Source of the DNA: Alphaproteobacteria bacterium
GTDB lineage: Bacteria; Pseudomonadota; Alphaproteobacteria; DSM-16000; Inquilinaceae
DNA: 64,000 bases
NCBI GenBank assembly: GCA_028277405.1
Contig: JANQGH010000091.1
Location: 1-64,000 of the forward strand
Direction: 5' to 3'
The position numbers and the translations under genes were made by a program. Shown one piece after another: positions 18,165 to 27,082 of the stretch (within the stretch, counting starts at the first letter, position 1; every line of letters begins with the position of its first letter). Under the pieces are notes generated by a model that saw nothing but the letters and a program-made list of their open reading frames with translations, was not told the DNA's origin and searched no databases.

Positions 18165-19271
18165 ATGGCCCGTGTCACCCTCGATAAGGTCAACAAGATC
18201 TATCCGTCCCGGCACGGCGATGTGCACGCCGTCCAGGATCTCGACCTTGCGATTGAAGACGGAGAGTTCGTCGCCCTGCTGGGGCCGTCCGGCTGCGGCA
18301 AGACCTCGACCTTGCGCATGATCGTCGGGCTGGAGGCCATTTCGGGCGGCGTCATCGCCTTCGACGGCCAGCCCGTGAATGACCAGACGCCGGAGCAGCG
18401 CAACGTCGCCATGGCGTTCGAGACCTACGCGCTTTACCCGACCTTCACGGTCGCCCAGAACCTGGCCTTTCCGTTGGAGGTCAAGGGCGTCGACAAGGCG
18501 ACGCGGGACGAGAAGGTCGCGGAGGTCGCGCGCCTGCTGCGCATCGAACCGATCCTCGACTCGTTTCCCCGGCAGCTTTCGGGCGGTCAGCAGCAGCGGG
18601 TGTCTTTGGGCCGCGCCCTGATCCGCGATCCGGCCGTGTTCATCCTGGACGAGGTGATGAGCCATCTGGATGCGCACCTGAAGTTTCAGATGCTGTTCGA
18701 GCTGAAGCGCATTCACCAAACGCTGGAACGGACGATCGTCTATGTCACGCATGATCAGATGGAGGCGCTGGCGCTGGCCGACCGCGTCGCCGTGATGTCG
18801 GACGCAAAGCTGCAGCAGTTCGGCGATCGAGACACCCTCTATGACCGCCCGGCCAACACGTTCGTGGCCGGCTTCATCGGCGAGCCGCCGACCAACTTCC
18901 TGGAGGCCGAGGTTCGTGACGACGGCACGACCATGCGTCTGACGATCCGCGACGCATCGGCCGCCTTTGTTCCCGATGGGCCGCGGGCGGCCGCGATCCG
19001 GGATCAAGGCTTGCGCACGGTCATTGTCGGCATCCGGCCACAGAACCTGCATGTCCGCCACGATGAGGGTGATGAGCAGATCACCGCCACCGTGGAGATC
19101 AACGAGTATCAGGGCGAGCACTCGATCCTGAGCCTGCGCGATGGCGCTGCTGAATTTCGGGCCATGGTCCCGCCGTCGGTCAAGACGGGGGAGGGCGAAA
19201 CGATCGACTTGTCATACCGCTCGCGCGACGTGATGGTATTTCATCCCGAAACGGAGGTCTTCATTAGCTAA
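18165..19271 (+). CDS. ABC transporter ATPase 2 (GlpT-like)
   Basis: 368 residues, three bases after ATPase 1. Walker A GPSGCGKTS, signature SGGQQQRVSLGRAL, Walker B VFILDEVMSHLD, switch His in YVTHDQMEA. The Q-loop reads FETYALYPTFTV, again with Glu at the usual Gln position. The two ATPases are clearly different in sequence, so they form a heterodimer rather than being a duplication in progress. Confidence 0.9.
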   Translation: MARVTLDKVNKIYPSRHGDVHAVQDLDLAIEDGEFVALLGPSGCGKTSTLRMIVGLEAISGGVIAFDGQPVNDQTPEQRNVAMAFETYALYPTFTVAQNLAFPLEVKGVDKATRDEKVAEVARLLRIEPILDSFPRQLSGGQQQRVSLGRALIRDPAVFILDEVMSHLDAHLKFQMLFELKRIHQTLERTIVYVTHDQMEALALADRVAVMSDAKLQQFGDRDTLYDRPANTFVAGFIGEPPTNFLEAEVRDDGTTMRLTIRDASAAFVPDGPRAAAIRDQGLRTVIVGIRPQNLHVRHDEGDEQITATVEINEYQGEHSILSLRDGAAEFRAMVPPSVKTGEGETIDLSYRSRDVMVFHPETEVFIS

Positions 19272-19359
19272 ACCCTCGACGCAAAATCGATTTCGTTCAA
19301 CAATCACGTGTCGCCTCGGCGGCCAACGACAGTAAGTCCAGCACCAAAGGGAGGATGTG

Positions 19360-20916
19360 ATGGGTATCTTGAACGGGTTTACACGGCGCAAATTCCTGCG
19401 CTCGGCCGCGATCGGGGCCGGCGCGATGGCGGGCAGCAAGGGCCTCTTCGCCGGACGCGGCGCCCAGGCGCAGGATATGAGCTTCCTGACCCCGCCGGGC
19501 GGTCGGTTCAATGACATCGAACTGACCTACTTCCAGGACTCCAACTGGCTGCACGCCCCGCTGTGGCTGTCGCCCCACTTCCAGGAACATGCCGGCGTCT
19601 CGATCGCCGGGCGCGAGATGTATGATGGCGGCGATACCGTCGCCCGCGTTCTGCCCCAGCTTCTGTCGCGCCAGCCGCGTTTCGACTGGGTCCAGTTCCC
19701 GTCGCTGTTCTTCGGCGCCTTCGCCGAGACCGGACAGCTCGAGCCGCTGGACGAGTACTTCGCGCGCTATGACGACGCCAATGACTATCTCGACTGGGTC
19801 ATGCCGGCCTATGGCGAGTTCTACACCAAGTGGAACGGCCAGCGGTACGGCGTCATGCTGGATGGCGATATCCACATCCTGCACTACCGCCGGAACTATT
19901 TCGACGATCCGCAGTTGCAAAGCCGGTTCTCGCAGCGGTTCCAGCGCGAGTTGGAGGTGCCGCGCACCTGGCCGGACTTCCTGCAAGTCACCCAGTTCTT
20001 CACCGAGGAACTGTCCGATCAGGGCATCTACGGCACCTCGATGGTCGTCAACCCGCCGAATTTCGGCTGGGGTTTCTGGATGGACATCGCCGCGTCCAAC
20101 GGCGTGAATTATTTCGACGAGAACATGACCCCGCAGATCAACACGCCGGGTGCGGTCGAGGCGCTGGACATGTATCGCGAGATCATCCGCTTTGGCCCGC
20201 CGGGCGCGGAGTCGATGGATTTGGCGCAGACCATCCAGCGCTGGCAGTCGGGCGCGGACGTCATGTCGGTCTGGTGGATCGATCTGGCCGAATTCACCGT
20301 GCAGCAGCAGGGCAGGGAACTTGCCGAACAGCAGGGCGCGGCCATCGTGCCGGGCTGGGAGCAGGAAGACGGCACCATCAATCACAAGGCCATCTCGCTT
20401 TGGTGCCGTACCGGCGCGATCCCGGCGGCCGCCCCGCAGGATGTGAAGGACGCGGCGTTCCACTTCCTCTATCGCATGTCGCACCCGACGATCTCCGATC
20501 AGATCGTGGCGGACGAGTATTGCGGCTCCGATCCGTTCGGTGCCACGCACTACACGGATGCCGCGGCCACGCTCTACACCGAGCCGAACCCGCAGCGCGG
20601 CACAGACAACGATCTGTGGCCGACCAACGCCGGCATCTTCGAGACGTTCGAGCGGGCGCGCGACCATCTGAACGGCGGTCTGGCGAATGTCGAAGTCGGC
20701 TATCCGCAGTTCTACTGGGAGGGCACGCCGGAACTGGCGGACGCGCTGGGCCGCAACATTTCCCGCGCGGTGGTCGGCGAGCTGACCTCGCAACAGGCGC
20801 TCGACGAGGCGGCGGAGGAATGGACCCAGATCGTCCAGCGGTTGGGCATCGACAATCAGCGGACCCAGTACAACAACTTCCTATTGGGTGCGCGCGCCTT
20901 GGGCTATCGCATCTAA
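19360..20916 (+). CDS. Tat-exported sugar ABC binding protein
   Basis: 518 residues from the ATG at 19360 (GGGAGG ribosome site; a GTG one codon earlier is possible). A twin-arginine motif, TRRKFLRSA, followed by a hydrophobic stretch to AQAQ, indicates folded export by Tat, unusual for this class and suggesting a cofactor or tight fold. The mature protein has the extracellular solute-binding layout of the large family 1 type, rich in Trp and Tyr. It delivers substrate to the two permeases. Followed by a strong hairpin with a T-run, which should make its mRNA more abundant than the distal genes. Confidence 0.88.
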   Translation: MGILNGFTRRKFLRSAAIGAGAMAGSKGLFAGRGAQAQDMSFLTPPGGRFNDIELTYFQDSNWLHAPLWLSPHFQEHAGVSIAGREMYDGGDTVARVLPQLLSRQPRFDWVQFPSLFFGAFAETGQLEPLDEYFARYDDANDYLDWVMPAYGEFYTKWNGQRYGVMLDGDIHILHYRRNYFDDPQLQSRFSQRFQRELEVPRTWPDFLQVTQFFTEELSDQGIYGTSMVVNPPNFGWGFWMDIAASNGVNYFDENMTPQINTPGAVEALDMYREIIRFGPPGAESMDLAQTIQRWQSGADVMSVWWIDLAEFTVQQQGRELAEQQGAAIVPGWEQEDGTINHKAISLWCRTGAIPAAAPQDVKDAAFHFLYRMSHPTISDQIVADEYCGSDPFGATHYTDAAATLYTEPNPQRGTDNDLWPTNAGIFETFERARDHLNGGLANVEVGYPQFYWEGTPELADALGRNISRAVVGELTSQQALDEAAEEWTQIVQRLGIDNQRTQYNNFLLGARALGYRI

Positions 20917-20917
20917 C

Positions 20918-20934
20918 TCAGTTATCCTAACTGA
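20918..20934. other. Perfect 7-base inverted repeat after binding-protein gene
   Basis: TCAGTTA and TAACTGA flank a three-base centre, one base after the stop codon of the binding-protein gene and immediately before a larger hairpin. It could be an operator for a promoter of the dhaK part or just an extra stem in the mRNA. Confidence 0.35.
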
Positions 20935-20935
20935 A

Positions 20936-20979
20936 CGCCGCCGGCGGGTCTTGCGACCGGCCGGCGGCGCGTTATTTTT
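20936..20979 (+). terminator. Hairpin with T-run between binding-protein gene and dhaK
   Basis: A 14-base stem with one mismatch (arms 20936-20949 and 20956-20969, loop of six) is followed by TTATTTTT at 20972-20979. This has the form of an intrinsic terminator. As the downstream catabolic genes are co-oriented, it probably attenuates readthrough instead of ending the operon. Confidence 0.65.
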
Positions 20980-21012
20980 CGGGTGCTAGTGCACCGACCA
21001 GGAGAACCGCCG

Positions 21013-22011
21013 GTGAAGAAGATCCTCAATGACCCGACCGTCTATGTCGACGAGATGCTGGAAGGGCTGTGCGCCGCCCATCCCGACAACTACCGTCAGG
21101 TCGGCGATGCCGGCCGGGTGATCGCGCGCGCCGACGGGCCGATCGACGGTAAGGTAGGCATCGTGTCGGGCGGCGGTTCGGGACACCTGCCGATCTTCAC
21201 CGGCTATGTCGGCAAGGGTCTGCTTGACGCCTGCGCCATCGGTGACGTTTTTGCCTCGCCGTCGGTCGAACAGATGGCCGATGCCATCCGGGCGGCCAAT
21301 GGCGGTGCCGGCGTGCTGCGCCTCTATGGCAACTATGGCGGCGACATCATGAATTTCGACATGGCCGGCGACATGGTGGAGATGGAGGATGTTTCCGCCA
21401 CGACGGTGCTGCTCGCCGACGATGTCGCGTCCGCCAGCCGCGCGGAGCGTGACAAGCGTCGCGGCGTCGCTGGTATGGTCTATGCTTTCAAGATAGCCGG
21501 CGCGGCGGCCGATGCCGGCAAGGATCTGGCCGAGGTCACCCGGATCGCCCAGAAGGCCGCCGACCACTGCGTTTCCATGGGCGCGGCCCTGACGCCCTGC
21601 ACCGTGCCACAAGCGGGCAAGCCGACCTTCGAACTCGGCGAGGACGAGATGGAAATGGGCATGGGCATCCATGGCGAGCCCGGCGTCTGGCGCGGCAAGC
21701 TGCGCTCGGCCGACGAGATCGCCGGGGAGATCATGGACACGCTGCTGGCCGACCAGCCGCTCGGCGCGGGCGACCGCGTCTCGCCGCTGGTCAACTCGCT
21801 CGGCGCGACGCCGCCGGAAGAGCTCTACATCCTTTATCGGATCGTCAAGCAGCGCATCGAGGAGGCGGGTGCGCAGATCATGATGCCGCTGGTCGGCCGT
21901 TATGCCACCTCCATGGAGATGACCGGTATCTCGATCACGCTGTGCAAGCTCGACGACGAGCTGGAAGGTTACCTGAAGGCGCCGGCGCATTGCGCCTTTT
22001 GGACGGTCTGA
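21013..22011 (+). CDS. dhaK: Dihydroxyacetone kinase subunit DhaK
   Basis: 332 residues from the GTG at 21013, which has an AGGAGA site. Seen: SGGGSGHLPIFTGYVGKG (substrate loop), NYGGDIMNFDMA, and MGMGIHGEPGV, whose His binds dihydroxyacetone covalently in characterised DhaK. It may phosphorylate dihydroxyacetone or a related small ketose such as erythrulose, using ATP through DhaL. No DhaM phosphotransfer protein follows, so an ATP-dependent kinase is likelier than a PTS type. One base separates it from dhaL. Confidence 0.88.
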   Translation: MKKILNDPTVYVDEMLEGLCAAHPDNYRQVGDAGRVIARADGPIDGKVGIVSGGGSGHLPIFTGYVGKGLLDACAIGDVFASPSVEQMADAIRAANGGAGVLRLYGNYGGDIMNFDMAGDMVEMEDVSATTVLLADDVASASRAERDKRRGVAGMVYAFKIAGAAADAGKDLAEVTRIAQKAADHCVSMGAALTPCTVPQAGKPTFELGEDEMEMGMGIHGEPGVWRGKLRSADEIAGEIMDTLLADQPLGAGDRVSPLVNSLGATPPEELYILYRIVKQRIEEAGAQIMMPLVGRYATSMEMTGISITLCKLDDELEGYLKAPAHCAFWTV

Positions 22012-22620
22012 ATGGCCCTCGACACGCCGACACTGCGCCACGGGTTGGCGCTGATTGCAGCGAAGATGGAGGCGTCGGCCGATGAGTTGAACACGGTCGA
22101 CGGCGCGTTGGGCGACGGCGATCTCGGCGTCACGATGACGCGCGGCATGCGCGAGATCATGAAGGTCGCCGATGATTTGCCGGACGATGTCGGCATGGCG
22201 CTGTTCGGCTGCGCCCAGGCTTTCACCCGCATTTCGGGGTCCAGTTTCGGGACGTTGCTCGCCACCGGCCTGATGAGCGCTGCCAAGGCCTCTCGAGGTC
22301 GTACCGAGGTGCCGTGGTCCGAGATGTCCGGTTTGCTCCAGGGTGCCGTCCAGGCGATGAGCGCACGGGGCAAGGCCGAGCTTGGCCAGAAGACCGTGCT
22401 CGACCCCCTGGACGCAGCGGCCAAGGCTGCCGCTGACCAGTCGGACGGCCCGGCTGTCTTGGCGGCCATCGACCGGGCGGTTGACGAGACGATGGACGCG
22501 TTTCGCGATCAGCAGGCGCAAGTCGGACGCGCGCGTATCTTCGGCGAGAAGAGCGTCGGTTTGGACGATCCCGGCATGGTGGCGTTGCGCCGCGTTGTCG
22601 ATGGTTTGAAGGCCCCTTGA
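22012..22620 (+). CDS. dhaL: Dihydroxyacetone kinase subunit DhaL
   Basis: 202 residues. The nucleotide-binding motif LNTVDGALGDGDLGVTM supplies the Asp cluster that holds Mg-ADP/ATP. It completes the kinase with DhaK, whose stop directly abuts its start. Its end overlaps possible early starts of the aldolase gene. Confidence 0.9.
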   Translation: MALDTPTLRHGLALIAAKMEASADELNTVDGALGDGDLGVTMTRGMREIMKVADDLPDDVGMALFGCAQAFTRISGSSFGTLLATGLMSAAKASRGRTEVPWSEMSGLLQGAVQAMSARGKAELGQKTVLDPLDAAAKAAADQSDGPAVLAAIDRAVDETMDAFRDQQAQVGRARIFGEKSVGLDDPGMVALRRVVDGLKAP

Positions 22621-22643
22621 CGGGGCAAAAAAAGGAAAACGGT

Positions 22644-24683
22644 ATGGTTGAGAACAGGTGGCGCGACGACGAAGCCCAGCGCCTCGTGGATGCCGCGGGC
22701 GCCGATCCCGCCGACCAGGCACTGGCCCTGCGGGTTTACACCTCGCGCCTGATTGGTGGTGACCCGGACCTGGTCATGCATGGCGGCGGCAACACCTCGT
22801 GCAAGGTGACGCGGCGCGATCTCCTGGGCGACGAGATCCGCGTGCTGCATGTCAAGGGCAGCGGCTGGGATCTGGGTTCGATCGAGGCGCCCGGCCTGCC
22901 TGGCGTTCGGCTCGACCCGCTGCTTCGTCTGCGACCGCTCGACCGTCTGTCCGACGAGGACATGGTCAACCAGCTGCGCTGCAACCTTCTGGACTCGTCG
23001 TCGCCGAACCCGTCGGTGGAAACGCTGCTGCACGCCTTCCTGCCGCACGCCTTCATCGACCACAGCCATGCGACCGCGATGTTGGCGCTCGCCAACGTGC
23101 CGGAGGTCGAGGCCATCGTGCGTGACCTGTTCGGCGACACGGTCGCGATCGTGCCCTACATCATGCCGGGCTTCGGCCTGTCCAAAGCGGCGGCGGAGGT
23201 CTTCGAGGCCAAACCCGACGTCACCGGCATGCTGCTGGTCAATCACGGCCACTTCACCTTCGGCGACACCGCGCGCGTCTCCTACGACCGCATGATCGAT
23301 CAGGTGAATGTGGTCGAGGCGTTCCTGGCGGAGCGGGCCACCCCACGCGTGGCGGCGCGGGCGATCGAGCCGCCGAAACCCGAGCGTCTGTTCCCGGCGC
23401 TGCGCGGCGCGCTGGCCAAACATCGGGACCGAGACGCGGCGATGCCGGTTTTCGACCTGCGGTCGGCTGAACATCTGACGGCATTCCTGGCGCGGGACGA
23501 CATGACCGACTTGTCGACGCGCGGCGTGGCGACACCCGACCATGTCATCCGCACCAAGGCGCCGCCGCTGGTGCTTCAAGGCGCGGCGGCCGACGGCGAT
23601 TGCGATGCGCTTGATCGCGCGGTTGCAGCCTGGGCCGACGCCTATCGGGCCTATTTCGAGCGCAATGCGCCCAAGACGGCCGAGCCCAAGACCATGCTCG
23701 ACCCGACGCCCGGTCTGGCCTGGGTGCCGGGCCTGGGCATTTTCGGCATCGGCTCCAACGCCAAGGCCGCCCGTGTCGCGGCCGATCTCGGCGACCAGCA
23801 GATCCGCGTGATCGAGCAGGCCGAGAGCATCGGCGCGTTCCGGCCGATCAAGGAGTTCGACCTGTTCGAGACCGAATACTGGTCGCTGGAACAGGCCAAG
23901 CTGGGCAAGGGCAAGCCGCCGGCGCTGAACGGCCGGGTGGCCTTGATCAGCGGTGGTGCGGGTGCCATCGGCCGCGCAACTGCCGAGGCCGTCAAGGCGA
24001 AGGGCGCGGATGTCTTCCTGGTCGATGCCGATCAGGCTTCGCTTGATGCAGCGCTGGCCGCGCTGGGCCGGGATGCAGGCGGGGCGGTCCTCGATCTGAC
24101 TGATCGCGATGCGGGCGACGAAGCTGTCGCCGCATGCACGCGACGCTTCGGCGGTGTCGACATCCTGGTCAGCAATGCCGGGGCGGCGTGGGGCGGGGCC
24201 ATGGTCGATCTCGATGACGACACGCTGCGCACAAGCTTCGAGCTTAACTTCTTCGCCCACCAGCATATGGCGCAGGCCGCCGCCAAGGTCATGCGCACCC
24301 AGGGCAGGGGCGGTGTCCTGCTGTTCAACGTGTCCAAGCAGGCGATCAATCCCGGCAAGAATTTCGGCGCCTACGGACTGCCGAAGGCGGCGACCTTCTT
24401 CCTCGTGCGTCAGTATGCGCTGGAGTTGGGCGGCGACGGCATCCGGGTGAATGGGGTGAACGCCGACCGGATTCGGTCCGGCCTGCTCACCGATGCGATG
24501 ATCGCCGAACGGGCTGAAGCGCGCGGAGTTGACACCCAGCGCTACATGGAAGGCAATCTGCTGGGCCGAGAGGTCGAGGCCCGCCATGTGGCGAATGCGT
24601 TTGTCGACCTGGCCCTCGCCGAGCGGACAACCGCTCATGTGATGACGGTGGACGGCGGCAACGTCGAGGCCGCGCTGCGATGA
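22644..24683 (+). CDS. Class II aldolase / short-chain dehydrogenase fusion (RhaD-like)
   Basis: 679 residues from the ATG at 22644 with an AAAAGGAAAA site. Residues 1-400: class II aldolase with VMHGGGNTSCKV, DHSHATAMLAL (zinc His pair) and NHGHFTFGDTA (third zinc His). Residues about 430-679: SDR domain with LISGGAGAIGRATAE (NAD loop) and FGAYGLPKAA (Tyr-x3-Lys). In rhizobial rhamnose catabolism the homologous fusion cleaves rhamnulose-1-phosphate to DHAP and lactaldehyde, and oxidises or reduces the aldehyde. No rhamnose kinase or isomerase lies here, so methylthioribulose-1-phosphate or 5-deoxyribulose-1-phosphate, supplied by mtnK/mtnA, is a reasonable alternative substrate. Confidence 0.88.
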   Translation: MVENRWRDDEAQRLVDAAGADPADQALALRVYTSRLIGGDPDLVMHGGGNTSCKVTRRDLLGDEIRVLHVKGSGWDLGSIEAPGLPGVRLDPLLRLRPLDRLSDEDMVNQLRCNLLDSSSPNPSVETLLHAFLPHAFIDHSHATAMLALANVPEVEAIVRDLFGDTVAIVPYIMPGFGLSKAAAEVFEAKPDVTGMLLVNHGHFTFGDTARVSYDRMIDQVNVVEAFLAERATPRVAARAIEPPKPERLFPALRGALAKHRDRDAAMPVFDLRSAEHLTAFLARDDMTDLSTRGVATPDHVIRTKAPPLVLQGAAADGDCDALDRAVAAWADAYRAYFERNAPKTAEPKTMLDPTPGLAWVPGLGIFGIGSNAKAARVAADLGDQQIRVIEQAESIGAFRPIKEFDLFETEYWSLEQAKLGKGKPPALNGRVALISGGAGAIGRATAEAVKAKGADVFLVDADQASLDAALAALGRDAGGAVLDLTDRDAGDEAVAACTRRFGGVDILVSNAGAAWGGAMVDLDDDTLRTSFELNFFAHQHMAQAAAKVMRTQGRGGVLLFNVSKQAINPGKNFGAYGLPKAATFFLVRQYALELGGDGIRVNGVNADRIRSGLLTDAMIAERAEARGVDTQRYMEGNLLGREVEARHVANAFVDLALAERTTAHVMTVDGGNVEAALR

Positions 24684-24723
24684 GCTGGCGTCGGCACTGC
24701 GTTTCAGGAGGATTGGAAAAGCA

Positions 24724-25575
24724 ATGAGCGATCATCCAGCATTTGTCGCCGGCGGGGCGGCTGTCGTTACCGGCGGCGCCAGCGGCATCGGCCTTGCCGC
24801 CGCCGAGCGCTTTGCCTCCATGGGCCTGCGCGTCTGTGTGGCGGACATCAACGCCGACGCCTTGGCTGAGGCCGGCAATCGGGTTGCGGCAAAGGCCGCG
24901 AACGGTGCGGCGGACGTCATGACGGCCCCGATCGACGTTTCCGATCGCGCCGCGCTCGAGGGGTTGCGTGACGCGGTTGCCGACCGCTTCGGCGACGTCA
25001 CCGTGGTGATGAACAATGCCGGTATGGAGCCGGTCGGCAAGGCTTTGGGCGATGCCGACATGTGGCAGCGTATCCTCGACGTCAATCTGTGGGGCGTCAT
25101 CCATGGGTCCCAGGTGTTCGCACCGGCCATGATCGAGGCCGGCAAACCGGCGGTGATCATCAACACCGGCTCCAAGCAAGGCATCACCTGCCCGCCGGGC
25201 AACGCCCCCTACAATGTCTCCAAGGCCGGCGTGAAGGTCTTCACCGAGCAGTTGGCGCACGAGCTGCGTTCCATCGAGGGCTGCCAGGTCGGTGCGGCGC
25301 TGCTGGTTCCCGGCTTCACCTTCACGGGCTTCACCCGCGTCCATGTCCAGGAAAAGCCGGACGGCGCGTGGGAGCCGGAGCAGGTGATCGACGAAATGGT
25401 CGCCGGCCTCGGGCGTGGTGACTTCTACATTATCTGCGAGGACAACGAGGTCACGCGCGACGTCGACAACAAGCGCATCCTATGGGCGGCGCAGGACATT
25501 ACCGAAAACCGGCCGCCGCTGTCCCGTTGGCATCCGGACTATGCCGCAGCGTTCGCCGACTACATGAAGGGGTGA
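24724..25575 (+). CDS. SDR family oxidoreductase
   Basis: 283 residues. VTGGASGIGLAAAERF binds NAD(P), VMNNAGMEP is the NNAG motif and APYNVSKAGV holds the catalytic Tyr-x3-Lys. A CAGGAGGATT site precedes the start. Last gene of the transporter/DhaKL/aldolase operon, so it probably acts on the sugar or on an aldehyde product. Specific substrate unknown. Confidence 0.85.
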   Translation: MSDHPAFVAGGAAVVTGGASGIGLAAAERFASMGLRVCVADINADALAEAGNRVAAKAANGAADVMTAPIDVSDRAALEGLRDAVADRFGDVTVVMNNAGMEPVGKALGDADMWQRILDVNLWGVIHGSQVFAPAMIEAGKPAVIINTGSKQGITCPPGNAPYNVSKAGVKVFTEQLAHELRSIEGCQVGAALLVPGFTFTGFTRVHVQEKPDGAWEPEQVIDEMVAGLGRGDFYIICEDNEVTRDVDNKRILWAAQDITENRPPLSRWHPDYAAAFADYMKG

Positions 25576-25587
25576 ACGTCTGCAGAC

Positions 25588-27078
25588 CTATGGCTGACTT
25601 TGAGCGGCCCATGCCTCTACGGTTGCCGAGGCCCCGTTTGTGACCAGGTTCTCGTAGGCTTTGGTCACCGGTCCGACGAACTCGTCCGACCGGCCCAAGT
25701 CGGTGCCGAAGACCTCCTGAACCGCCAGCAGTGCCGCGACCTTGCCGGCCGGATCGTTCGCGGAGTCCGAGGCGGCTCGCAGACGATCGGCCAGCGGGTC
25801 ATCGACTTTGATCGGCTGGCCGGCCTCGTCGACCCCGCCGACATAGCGGCACCAGGCGGCTACGCCCAGTGCGATCAGGGGCAAGGGCTGGCCGCCATCC
25901 AGACGGTCGCGCGCAGGTTCCAGCAGTCTTTGAGGCAGCTTTTGCGACCCGTCCATGGCGATTTGCCGGGTGCGGTGCTTCAGTGCCGGGTTGGCGAACC
26001 GTTCGCATAACGCGACTTGATACGCCGCCATGTCCGTATCCGGCGGCGGCGGAACCGTCGGCGCCAACTCATCCGCCATCAGGGATCGGATCAGCCGCGC
26101 GAACGACGGGACGGCCATGACCGCGTCCACGGTCTCATGGCCTGCCAAGACACCCAGATAGGCGAGTGTCGAGTGGCTGCCGTTTAAGAGGCGCAGCTTC
26201 ATCAGTTCGAACGGCGCGACATCGTCGACCAGTTGGGCGCCGACCCGTTCCCATTGTGGCCGGCCGGCCGTAAACCTGTCCTCGATAACCCATTGTCGGA
26301 ACGGCTCGGCGGCGACCGGCCAGGCGTCCTCCACGCCCAGAATGCCCGCGGCTTCCGCGCGGTCGGCATCGGTCGTGGCGGGGACGATGCGGTCCACCAT
26401 GGTGTTCGGGAAGGTGACGGTGTCGTCGATCCATCGCGCGAGACCGGGGTCCCGCAACTCGGCGAAGCGCAGCAAGAGCTTGCGAACGGTGTCCCCGTTG
26501 CTTGGCAGGTTGTCACAAGTCAGGACAGTGAATGGCGGTATGCCGCTTCGCCGTCGACGATCGAGGGCCTCAACCAGCAGACCGATCGCGCTGCCCGGAC
26601 GGTCGGGGTGCGCAAGATCGGCAACGATCGCCGGGTGGCTCTCGTCGAGGTCCCCCGTGGCCGGATCGTGGCAGTAGCCTTTCTCCGTCACGGTCAGGCT
26701 GACGATACGGACCCCTGGATCGGTCATCGCGTCCAGAACCGCCGCTGGCCCCTCCTGGTTCACGAGTACCTGTCGGACGCTGCCGATGACCCGCGCCCGT
26801 GCGCCCGAACCGTCGCGCTGCACAACCGTGTAGAGACCATCTTGCGGCAGCAGCGCATCGCGGACCGATGGGCTGCGCAGACTGACCCCGGTGATGCCCC
26901 ACTCAAGCGACGCGCCCGGCAGCCCGAGCGCGTCATCGGTGAATTCCGCCTGGTGCGCCCGATGGAAGTTGCCGATGCCCAGATGCACGATGCCGGTCTG
27001 CAGATGTGCCCGGTCATAGGCCGGGCGACGCACCGAGCCCGGCAGGCTGGCTAGGGTCCCATTGTCGAGGCGCGTCAT
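25588..27078 (-). CDS. Mannitol dehydrogenase family oxidoreductase (UxuB-like)
   Basis: 496 residues from the ATG at 27078; longer frames upstream belong to uxaC. Motifs: HLGIGNFHRAHQAEF (NAD-binding N-terminus), TCDNLPSNGDTVRKL and KLRLLNGSHSTLAYLG, the Lys-Asn-His active-site signature of the polyol-specific long-chain dehydrogenases. Next to uxaC, the natural reaction is fructuronate to mannonate (or tagaturonate/altronate), with NADH. Mannitol oxidation is the alternative. Its start is four bases from the end of uxaC. Confidence 0.88.
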   Translation of the reverse strand: MTRLDNGTLASLPGSVRRPAYDRAHLQTGIVHLGIGNFHRAHQAEFTDDALGLPGASLEWGITGVSLRSPSVRDALLPQDGLYTVVQRDGSGARARVIGSVRQVLVNQEGPAAVLDAMTDPGVRIVSLTVTEKGYCHDPATGDLDESHPAIVADLAHPDRPGSAIGLLVEALDRRRRSGIPPFTVLTCDNLPSNGDTVRKLLLRFAELRDPGLARWIDDTVTFPNTMVDRIVPATTDADRAEAAGILGVEDAWPVAAEPFRQWVIEDRFTAGRPQWERVGAQLVDDVAPFELMKLRLLNGSHSTLAYLGVLAGHETVDAVMAVPSFARLIRSLMADELAPTVPPPPDTDMAAYQVALCERFANPALKHRTRQIAMDGSQKLPQRLLEPARDRLDGGQPLPLIALGVAAWCRYVGGVDEAGQPIKVDDPLADRLRAASDSANDPAGKVAALLAVQEVFGTDLGRSDEFVGPVTKAYENLVTNGASATVEAWAAQSQP

Positions 27079-27082
27079 CGCC

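Noticed and set aside
16275..19121. 948-codon open frame on the minus strand
   Set aside because: It lies entirely opposite the permease and two ATPase genes, has no start site or recognisable motif and reads as low-complexity Arg/Asp/Gln/His text, typical of antisense frames in GC-rich DNA.
20918..20934. TCAGTTA-N3-TAACTGA as a third TetR site
   Set aside because: The arms run in the opposite order from AAGTAACT-N4-AGTTACTT and the spacing differs, so it is not the same motif.
22509..24638. 709-codon open frame on the minus strand
   Set aside because: Opposite the aldolase/SDR fusion, whose motifs are intact; the antisense text has no family signal.
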